NCBI GenBank assembly: GCA_043800975.1
Contig: JAZDMK010000162.1
Location: forward strand, 1 to 59,474
DNA length: 59,474 nucleotides
Direction: 5' to 3'
Source: JAZDMK01 sp043800975
Lineage (GTDB): Bacteria > Bacteroidota > Bacteroidia > Bacteroidales > JAHJDW01
Part shown: positions 27,369 through 33,318 of the stretch, piece after piece
How the letters are laid out: each line of letters begins with the position of its first letter
Position numbering within the stretch: the first letter of the stretch is position 1
The notes under the pieces: generated by a model
Told to the model about the DNA's origin: nothing
Databases searched by the model: none
What the model saw: the letters and a program-made list of their open reading frames with translations, nothing else
Translations under genes and position numbers: made by a program

Positions 27369-27926
27369 CTACTTCTCAACCGCCTTCAGCAATTCCTTAT
27401 ACCATCTTCTTCCGTACTTCCTGATCAGCGGCTCTTTTAGAAACTGATATACTTTCAGGTTTTCTTTTTCTCCTTTTTTGATTGCACCCGCGCAGATATG
27501 CCAGTTGTGGTAATTGACAGCATCATACTCTTCCATTCTCGTGATACGGATCGGATACAGATGACAGGAAACAGGCTTTTGAAAACGTATCTTTTTTTCC
27601 ATCCACGCTTTTTCAATCGCACAGCGCGCAATGCCGTTCTCGTATATTAAAAAAACACAGTCTTTGTCTTTGATCAGTGCTGTAACAAACATGCCGCTCA
27701 AGTCATAATCGAAACAGCCGCTTTCCTTCACTACCTGCACGCCATCGGCAGTCATGTAAGGAAATATTTTTTCAATTTCATCTTCCAGCAATCCCACTTC
27801 ATCTGGCTCCAGCGGAGCACCGGCATCCCCTTCAATGCAGCACGCACCCTTGCAATGCGAAAGATCACAAAAAAATTTGCGCTGCACTACATCATCCGAT
27901 ACCAGACATTTTCCGACAACCAACAT
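27369..27926 (-). CDS. DUF3109 family cysteine-rich protein
   Basis: This 185-residue protein has no signal peptide. It contains the DUF3109 cysteine cluster: FFCDLSHCKGACCIEGDAGAPLEPDE near the N-terminus, SGCFDYD, a CAIEKAW block, PVSCHLYPIRI and NWHICAGA. The arrangement resembles YkgJ-type metal-binding (Fe-S or zinc) proteins. The family is common and single-copy in Bacteroidota and has no assigned function that I know. It is the last minus-strand gene before a non-coding stretch that leads to glyS. Confidence 0.85.
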   Translation of the reverse strand: MLVVGKCLVSDDVVQRKFFCDLSHCKGACCIEGDAGAPLEPDEVGLLEDEIEKIFPYMTADGVQVVKESGCFDYDLSGMFVTALIKDKDCVFLIYENGIARCAIEKAWMEKKIRFQKPVSCHLYPIRITRMEEYDAVNYHNWHICAGAIKKGEKENLKVYQFLKEPLIRKYGRRWYKELLKAVEK

Positions 27927-28361
27927 GGTTTAGTTATTAGGTTACAAATTATCAGTTACTAGTTAATTAGGCGCAAAGTTATAAATTTTAAAACGCGATA
28001 TTTCCTAGCCAACAATTCAAGCATAATAAAAATATTGGTGAAACTTGGTGTCATAGTGCCTTGCCCGCCCGGATGAACATCCGTTCGGACGGGGTGGCAA
28101 AAAATTTGTTTAATGTCATTAGATTGCTTTTCCGTCTTCCAACAGGAATTAAAAGCGAATCGGACATCCGACATCTGCAAAACCAGTCATACTGATTTTA
28201 AAGACATTTCTTCGCGCGTTGTTATTCGCACTTTGTGCTCATGCTCTCGGCCTTTGGCCTCGGGTCCGTCTCCCAACTTCTAACCAAATTAACAGCAATT
28301 CCGGTCTTCGGTCTTCGGTCTTCGGTCTTTTTTCCGATCTTTGCCCAAAATAAACAATGTT
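27927..28361. other. Non-coding stretch with palindromic insert and a 7-bp tandem repeat
   Basis: Between the divergent DUF3109 and glycyl-tRNA synthetase genes I find no convincing ORF. The stretch holds a G+C-rich palindromic block (28059-28093), a small palindrome TCGGACATCCGA near 28161, and four perfect copies of CGGTCTT (28302-28329). The promoters of both genes must also be here, but I could not identify a clean TAnnTTTG box for glyS. Confidence 0.6.
28302..28329 (+). repeat. Four perfect tandem copies of CGGTCTT
   Basis: CGGTCTT is repeated four times without a mismatch, 32 bases before the glyS ATG, so it probably lies in the 5' leader. The reverse complement AAGACCG, in the context GAAGACCGAAG, recurs in each 253/207-bp repeat at 52314-53026. 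Confidence 0.9.
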
Positions 28362-29900
28362 ATGGCGAACAACGAAGACCTTTTTAAAAATATTATCGGG
28401 CATGCCAAAGAGTATGGATTCATTTTCCCTTCCAGCGAAATTTATGACGGGCTTAGTGCAGTTTATGATTACGGACAGTTAGGATCCGAATTAAAAAACA
28501 ACATCCGCGAATACTGGTGGAAATCGATGGTGCAGTTCAATGAAAATATTGTAGGAATTGATTCTGCTATATTTATGCATCCCACAGTATGGAAGGCTTC
28601 CGGACATGTAGATGCATTCAACGATCCCATGATCGATAACAAAGATTCCAAGAAACGCTATCGTGCCGATGTGCTGGTGGAAGATCATATTGCTAAGATT
28701 GAAGAAAAGATAAATAAAGAGGTAACTAAGGCAGCACAGCGTTTTGGAGAAACCTTTGATGAAGAAATGTACCGCGAAACCAATCCGCGTGTAAAAGAAT
28801 ATCAGTATAAAATTGAAGCGATCAAAACACGTTTTTATGCATCGCTCGATAAAAATGATCTGGCTGATGTAAAAGCATTAATTGAAGAACTAGCCATTGT
28901 GTGCCCTGTTTCGGGAAGCCGCAACTGGACCGATGTGCGTCAGTTCAACCTGATGTTCGCAACGCAGATGGGATCTGTAACCGAAGATTCCGGAACCATT
29001 TATTTAAGACCGGAAACTGCGCAGGGAATTTTTGTAAACTTTTTGAACGTATACAAAACCGGACGCATGAAAATTCCTTTCGGCATTGCACAAACCGGAA
29101 AGGCCTTCCGCAACGAGATTGTAGCACGTCAGTTTATTTTCCGCATGCGCGAATTCGAACAAATGGAAATGCAGTATTTCGTAAAACCGGGTGAAGAAAT
29201 GCAATGGTTTAAGCATTGGAAAGAACAGCGCATGAAGTGGCACCTCGCGCTGGGTATACCCGAGAACAAGTATCGTTTTCACGATCATGAAAAATTAGCG
29301 CATTATGCCAATGCAGCAACAGATATTGAATTTGAATTCCCCTTTGGTTTTAAAGAGCTGGAAGGAATACATTCACGCACTGATTTTGATTTAAGTGCGC
29401 ATCAGAAATTCAGCGGAAAGAAGCTGCAGTTCTTTGATCCCGAAACCAACGAAAGTTATGTGCCTTATGTAGTAGAAACATCTATCGGTCTCGATCGCAC
29501 ATTCCTCGCAGTGTTCAGCAATGCATACACGGAGGAAAAACTGGAAGACGGTTCCGAACGCGTTGTGTTGAAGATACCGCCCGTGCTGGCTCCCGTGAAG
29601 GTGGCTATTTTACCGCTTGTGAAAAAAGACGGACTACCCGAGAAAGCCCGCGAGATCATGGACAACCTGAAGTTTGACGTGATGTGTCTGTACGATGAAA
29701 AGGATGCTATTGGCCGCCGCTACCGCAGGCAGGATGCCATAGGCACACCCTTCGCGATAACGATTGATTATGACACATTAAATGATAATGCAGTTACAAT
29801 CCGCTACCGCGACAGCATGCAGCAGGAAAGAATTTCTGTCGAACGTATTCCCGAAATCGTAAAAGACAAGCTGAGCTTAAGGAAGATGATGGGGAGATAA
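28362..29900 (+). CDS. glyS: Glycyl-tRNA synthetase, alpha2 (single-chain) type
   Basis: This is a 512-residue class II aminoacyl-tRNA synthetase that charges tRNA-Gly. It is the single-chain homodimeric type used by Bacteroidota and eukaryotes, not the alpha2beta2 GlyQS of E. coli. Landmarks are GHAKEYGFIFPSSEIYDGL at the N-terminus, GSRNWTDVRQFNLMF, ETAQGIFVNF, motif 2 at AFRNEIVARQFIFRMREFEQ, motif 3 in SIGLDRTFLAVF, and the C-terminal anticodon-binding domain from about 420 (LKIPPVLAPVKVAILPL). I took the ATG at 28362; an in-frame TTG at 28341 is possible but would only add seven residues. It converges with the next gene, whose last base abuts its stop. Confidence 0.95.
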   Translation: MANNEDLFKNIIGHAKEYGFIFPSSEIYDGLSAVYDYGQLGSELKNNIREYWWKSMVQFNENIVGIDSAIFMHPTVWKASGHVDAFNDPMIDNKDSKKRYRADVLVEDHIAKIEEKINKEVTKAAQRFGETFDEEMYRETNPRVKEYQYKIEAIKTRFYASLDKNDLADVKALIEELAIVCPVSGSRNWTDVRQFNLMFATQMGSVTEDSGTIYLRPETAQGIFVNFLNVYKTGRMKIPFGIAQTGKAFRNEIVARQFIFRMREFEQMEMQYFVKPGEEMQWFKHWKEQRMKWHLALGIPENKYRFHDHEKLAHYANAATDIEFEFPFGFKELEGIHSRTDFDLSAHQKFSGKKLQFFDPETNESYVPYVVETSIGLDRTFLAVFSNAYTEEKLEDGSERVVLKIPPVLAPVKVAILPLVKKDGLPEKAREIMDNLKFDVMCLYDEKDAIGRRYRRQDAIGTPFAITIDYDTLNDNAVTIRYRDSMQQERISVERIPEIVKDKLSLRKMMGR

Positions 29901-30575
29901 TTATTCTCCTAATCCAATCTCAATATATGCCGGTCGCTGTGTTTCCGGCTGATCCAGATAAATCAGCATATACACCCTGCTGCTGGTTGAATAAAATCCG
30001 TCAATGACTCCGCCAATAGAAGTGGGACCGAAGCTGGTATTAAAAATCTGTGTTTCTTTTGTATTGTAGTCCACGCTTTCTGGCACCAGCTTTTTCGTGG
30101 GTTCCAGTAAATTATCATTAAAAGTCAGTGTTCCGGGAAATGCTTTTTTCGGTGTGAAAGGATGTTGTTTGCGGTTATCAAAGTTGCGTTTGTTTCCGAA
30201 GAAAATCGCCATGGAGCAGGGCTTTTGCTCCTTTCCCCATCCAAGGTTTGTGTAAAACATGATGCCGAGATTATCATACAAATAATAGTAGTCTGTCATT
30301 TCCTTCATACTGCTGGTGGGTGGCTCTCCGTCTTTGTACGACCAACGTTCGTAGCGTTCCTGCCGTGTATACTTTTCCACCCGGCTGGGTTTGCCCAGCA
30401 ACATTGTCAGTGAATCTATACACATGCAATGCACAGGCTTTGAATTAAAAAGAATTTCACTCGTGGAGGAATTGATAGAAATAGCAATGCTTTCCGGAGG
30501 AGAGAATTTGCTTTCTTTATTCGCAGGATTTTGCCAGATGCCCAGCATCAACATAAAAATACAGGCACGAATCAT
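29901..30575 (-). CDS. Exported protein, paralogue of the one at 9638-10306
   Basis: This 224-residue protein has a short hydrophobic N-terminus (MIRACIFMLMLGIW) that could be a signal peptide or anchor. The mature part follows the same order of landmarks as the 9638-10306 protein: LLGKPSR, then YYYLYDNLGIMFYT, then the NKRNFDN stretch, KAFPGTLTFND, and FGPTSIGGVIDGFYST. A CMC pair at about 48-50 is not shared. The function is unknown. Its stop codon abuts the stop of glyS (convergent), and a gap 3' fragment and a terminator copy follow upstream. Confidence 0.6.
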   Translation of the reverse strand: MIRACIFMLMLGIWQNPANKESKFSPPESIAISINSSTSEILFNSKPVHCMCIDSLTMLLGKPSRVEKYTRQERYERWSYKDGEPPTSSMKEMTDYYYLYDNLGIMFYTNLGWGKEQKPCSMAIFFGNKRNFDNRKQHPFTPKKAFPGTLTFNDNLLEPTKKLVPESVDYNTKETQIFNTSFGPTSIGGVIDGFYSTSSRVYMLIYLDQPETQRPAYIEIGLGE

Positions 30576-30606
30576 TCACTAAAGATAATACGATTTTATT
30601 AATGCA

Positions 30607-30642
30607 AGAAAAAAAGGAACCATTTCTGATTCCCCTTTTTTA
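30607..30642 (-). terminator. Terminator-like hairpin, identical to the one downstream of gap
   Basis: This 36-base block reads on the minus strand as an A-run, GGGGAA, a loop, GGTTCC and a T-run. It is identical base for base to 32095-32130, the terminator of gap, and sits downstream of the eroded gap 3' end at 30684-30737. Confidence 0.75.
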
Positions 30643-30683
30643 TTACGTTTAACGTATAACGAATAACGTGTAACGAATAACGA

Positions 30684-30737
30684 TTACATCGTCGCCATTC
30701 TCTCTGCAAACTGAGTGTAGCGAGTACAAAGAATATG
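30684..30737 (-). pseudogene. Eroded 3' end of a second glyceraldehyde-3-phosphate dehydrogenase gene
   Basis: The last codons read ...YTQFAERMATM-stop on the minus strand, against LVQLAERMATM-stop of the intact gap gene at 32205. Over the terminal 30 bases only about three differ. The terminator that follows gap is also repeated here, 42 bases further on. Upstream of these 17 or so codons the similarity fades and no GAPDH body exists. I read this as the surviving tail of a gap paralogue, or of a partial duplication that included the terminator. Either way it cannot encode a functional enzyme. Confidence 0.7.
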
Positions 30738-30793
30738 CGATTTATTTAATCGAGTCAATTTTTATTCAGACAAAAGCACTTTTCAATCTACAA

Positions 30794-31129
30794 GATACAT
30801 GCGTGTCTCATGGAGATACCTACGCGTCTCATGGAGATACACGCAAGTCTCATGAAGATACACACATGTCTCATGGAGAGACACACATGTCTTATGGAGA
30901 GATACACATGTCTCATGAAGATACACACATGCCTTATGGAGGTATATGCATGTCTCATGGAGATACATGCAAGTCTTACGAAGATACCTACATGTCTCAT
31001 GAAGATACATGCAAATCTCATAGAGGTACATACATGCCTCGTGGAGATATATGCATGTCTCATGAAGGTACATACATGTCTTAAGAAGGTACACGCATGT
31101 CTCATGGAGAGACTTATATGTCTATAAGA
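30794..31129 (+). repeat. Minisatellite A: 16 units of 21 bp
   Basis: Sixteen head-to-tail 21-bp units, the last one degenerate, share the core ATGTCTCATGGA preceded by GATACA or similar. Every unit can fold a small TCTC-ATG-GAGA-type hairpin with its neighbour. Variation among units is almost entirely transitions (A/G and C/T), so the purine/pyrimidine pattern is held. The period is a multiple of three, so both strands and several frames are free of stop codons, which creates false 90-105-codon ORFs of seven-residue repeats. No codon-position bias is apparent, so I treat it as non-coding. It starts 56 bases after the gap fragment and ends 60 bases before the stop of the next minus-strand gene. 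Confidence 0.9.
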
Positions 31130-31189
31130 ATAATATGTCGGCTGTCGGTTTGGGAAATAAGATTATCTAGAAAGATGCAGCCTGCAGGC

Positions 31190-31879
31190 TTACAAAATCG
31201 TGGCTGAAATGGGATCACTCCAACTTGGAAAATATGCCGCTTTCGAATCGTAATGGGGTGTCCTTCCTTTTGGAAATGTTATGGCACAAGAAAAATATAC
31301 GGTAGTTGAGCATGGCAATGAAGTGATGTAGATATTTGCTTCTATGGTCGGGAAAATTTCGATCCAGCTTTTTTCATCCTCGGGTGTGGTGGTCCATCGC
31401 CAATGGTAAATCACCCCCTGTTTCTGGGCTTTTGTACGGATATGCGCGCTACCCTTTCCGGTTTTTACCACTTCAAAAGACCGCTGATGAAGTACAAATT
31501 CTCTTTTCACCTGAAAGCCGGCGCTGGTAATAATCTGTATAGCCAGCGGAAGATCACCCATTGCCTTTTTGTTGGCAATGCCTTCCACAAAAGCAGCCGT
31601 ATCGCTGATTGTATTCATGATCAAAGTGGCCTGCTCCTGCTCCAGACTGGTGAGCGTGGTGGATCGATTGGTTTTTCTGGAGATATGCGTAGCTTCGAGG
31701 TCGGCGGCCTGTGTATCCATTTCCGCCACGCTAACCGGCAGTTTGGTAATATCGGCTGCTGTAAAATACACGTTTCCGTTCAATGCTTTAGCAATGGCTC
31801 GTATAAACGATACCAGTTCGGGGCTGTTGATCTTTCGCAGATTGAGTGCGATAATGACTCTTTGAATACTTTTTTTCAT
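31190..31879 (-). CDS. Small cytoplasmic protein with C-terminal FnIII-like segment
   Basis: This 229-residue protein starts MKKSIQRVIIALNLRKINSP and has no signal peptide. Residues 15-120 look helical, with an N-terminal part (VSFIRAIAKALNGNVYF) and a threonine/aspartate-rich region. Residues about 125-229 are beta-type (IITSAGFQVKREFV, YHWRWTTTPEDEKSW, and YFPSWSDPISATIL at the end), consistent with a fibronectin type III-like domain. Bacteroidota carry a loose family of roughly 210-residue proteins with this plan and no known function. It lies between minisatellite A and gap, on the same strand as gap. Confidence 0.6.
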   Translation of the reverse strand: MKKSIQRVIIALNLRKINSPELVSFIRAIAKALNGNVYFTAADITKLPVSVAEMDTQAADLEATHISRKTNRSTTLTSLEQEQATLIMNTISDTAAFVEGIANKKAMGDLPLAIQIITSAGFQVKREFVLHQRSFEVVKTGKGSAHIRTKAQKQGVIYHWRWTTTPEDEKSWIEIFPTIEANIYITSLPCSTTVYFSCAITFPKGRTPHYDSKAAYFPSWSDPISATIL

Positions 31880-32204
31880 GACTTCTTGGTTTTAGAAGTT
31901 TATTCATTCCGTTATTAAAATAAAGATTCGAATCAGGGAATGACCCGATTTGAAATAACAACGAAAAAAGTATCATTTTTAGTATGTCTTTCTCCCTTTT
32001 TTTGATCCCCCGGCAACATCATCTCATGTCCCACACTTTCTGTCAACCGTGCCTCACTCTCCCGACTCCACTTCAAACGCAAATTTTTTAAGGCAGAAAA
32101 AAAGGAACCATTTCTGATTCCCCTTTTTTATAATAATGCTTATGATTTTTTTGAACGACTTTGGTGTAATTTGGTGTTTTAGTGGCAAAAAATTAACGTG
32201 AATA
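31880..32204. other. Non-coding stretch containing the gap terminator
   Basis: Between the FnIII-like gene and gap (same strand) I see no ORF. The content is the gap terminator at 32095-32130, a motif TTTTAGTGGCAAAAAATT at 32176-32193 that recurs in altered form at 28053-28104, and otherwise unstructured A+T-rich sequence. Confidence 0.6.
32095..32130 (-). terminator. Terminator-like hairpin downstream of gap
   Basis: On the minus strand: six A's, GGGGAA, a short loop, GGTTCC, then seven T's. The flanking A- and T-runs pair with each other, so it could act on both strands. It is 75 bases past the gap stop codon. Confidence 0.7.
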
Positions 32205-33215
32205 CTACATCGTCGCCATTCGTTCTGCAAGCTGAACCAGGCGGCAGGAGTAGCCCATTTCATTGTCGTACCACGAAACAATTTTAATAAAGTTTCCGCC
32301 GATCACCTGCGTCAGGTTGGAATCAAAAATCGAGGAATGTGTGTTGCCAACGATATCAATACTTACGATAGGATCTTCCGTGTATTCTAAAACACCTTTC
32401 ATGGGGCCGTCGGCAGCCTTTTTCATCATGGCATTGATTTCTTCCTTCGTAGTTGCTTTTTCAAGTTCACAGGTAAGATCAACAACAGAGCCATCAGGCG
32501 TGGGAACGCGCATTGAGAAACCGTCCAGTTTTTTATCCAGCTCCGGAATCACAAGACCCAGCGCTTTTGCAGCACCAGTTTTAGTTGGAATGATTGACAT
32601 AGCTGCAGCACGTGCACGGCGTAAATCTTTATGAGGGAAATCAAGAATAACCTGATCATTCGTGTATGAATGTATTGTATTCATTAATCCGCGAACGATT
32701 CCGAAGTTATCATGCAAAACTTTTGCAACAGGGGCGAGGCAGTTTGTTGTACACGATGCGTTGGAAACCAGCATGTGTTCTGCTTTTAATAAATGGTCAT
32801 TCACACCCAGTACAATGGTGATGTCAACATCTTCTTTCGCATCAGCCGGAACGGAAAGCACAACTTTCTTTGCCCCTGCCTGAATGTGCTTCATCATTTT
32901 TTCACGGTTGCGGAAAACGCCTGTGCATTCCAGCACCAGCTCAACACCCAAAGCCTTCCAGGGAAGATTGGCGGGATCTTTTTCTGCGAAAACAGGAATC
33001 GATTTTCCATTTATGTTCAACCCTTTTTCTTCAGCAACGACAGTACCGTTAAACTTTCCGTGGATGGAATCATATTTCAGTAAGTGTGCGAGGGTTTGTG
33101 GATCGGTAAGGTCATTGATGGCCACCACATCAAGTGCTTTATTTTCCTGCAGTATACGGAAAGCAACCCTTCCGATGCGTCCAAATCCATTGATGGCTAC
33201 TTTTACTTTGCTCAT
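32205..33215 (-). CDS. gap: Glyceraldehyde-3-phosphate dehydrogenase, NAD-dependent
   Basis: This is a 336-residue glycolytic enzyme that converts glyceraldehyde-3-phosphate plus phosphate to 1,3-bisphosphoglycerate. Residues 1-150 form the NAD-binding fold, starting with INGFGRIGR; D35 in VAINDL favours NAD over NADP. The catalytic cysteine is C155 in SNASCTTNC, and the conserved histidine lies in the following HSYT block. The length is normal. A -7 box at 33240-33247 lies 24 bases upstream of the ATG. The C-terminal LVQLAERMATM is repeated in an eroded copy at 30684-30737. Confidence 0.95.
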   Translation of the reverse strand: MSKVKVAINGFGRIGRVAFRILQENKALDVVAINDLTDPQTLAHLLKYDSIHGKFNGTVVAEEKGLNINGKSIPVFAEKDPANLPWKALGVELVLECTGVFRNREKMMKHIQAGAKKVVLSVPADAKEDVDITIVLGVNDHLLKAEHMLVSNASCTTNCLAPVAKVLHDNFGIVRGLMNTIHSYTNDQVILDFPHKDLRRARAAAMSIIPTKTGAAKALGLVIPELDKKLDGFSMRVPTPDGSVVDLTCELEKATTKEEINAMMKKAADGPMKGVLEYTEDPIVSIDIVGNTHSSIFDSNLTQVIGGNFIKIVSWYDNEMGYSCRLVQLAERMATM

Positions 33216-33239
33216 AACGAAATGTTTTTAATTCTTTGG

Positions 33240-33247
33240 CAAAAATA
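33240..33247 (-). promoter_or_regulatory. -7 promoter box for gap
   Basis: Minus-strand TATTTTTG matches TAnnTTTG, 24 bases before the gap start codon. Confidence 0.55.
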
Positions 33248-33262
33248 GGAAGTATACACATA

Positions 33263-33295
33263 TAAAAAAGAAAAGCCCGGAAAAATCTCCGGGCT
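33263..33295 (-). terminator. Rho-independent terminator of the anchor-L gene cluster
   Basis: The 8-bp hairpin AGCCCGGA / TCCGGGCT (33274-33281 and 33288-33295) is followed on the minus strand by a T-rich tail. It lies 24 bases after the stop of the last choice-of-anchor-L gene and before the gap promoter. Confidence 0.85.
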
Positions 33296-33318
33296 ATAAT
33301 TTTTATGGCTAAATTCAA

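Noticed and set aside
30783..31127. Several overlapping open frames on both strands in minisatellite A, each of seven-residue repeats
   Set aside because: All arise from a stop-free 21-bp period; the variation is not concentrated at third codon positions in any frame.
30794..31129. CRISPR array
   Set aside because: No unique spacers between repeats, the period is only 21 bp, and no cas gene is present. The same applies to 51039-51374 and 52314-53105.
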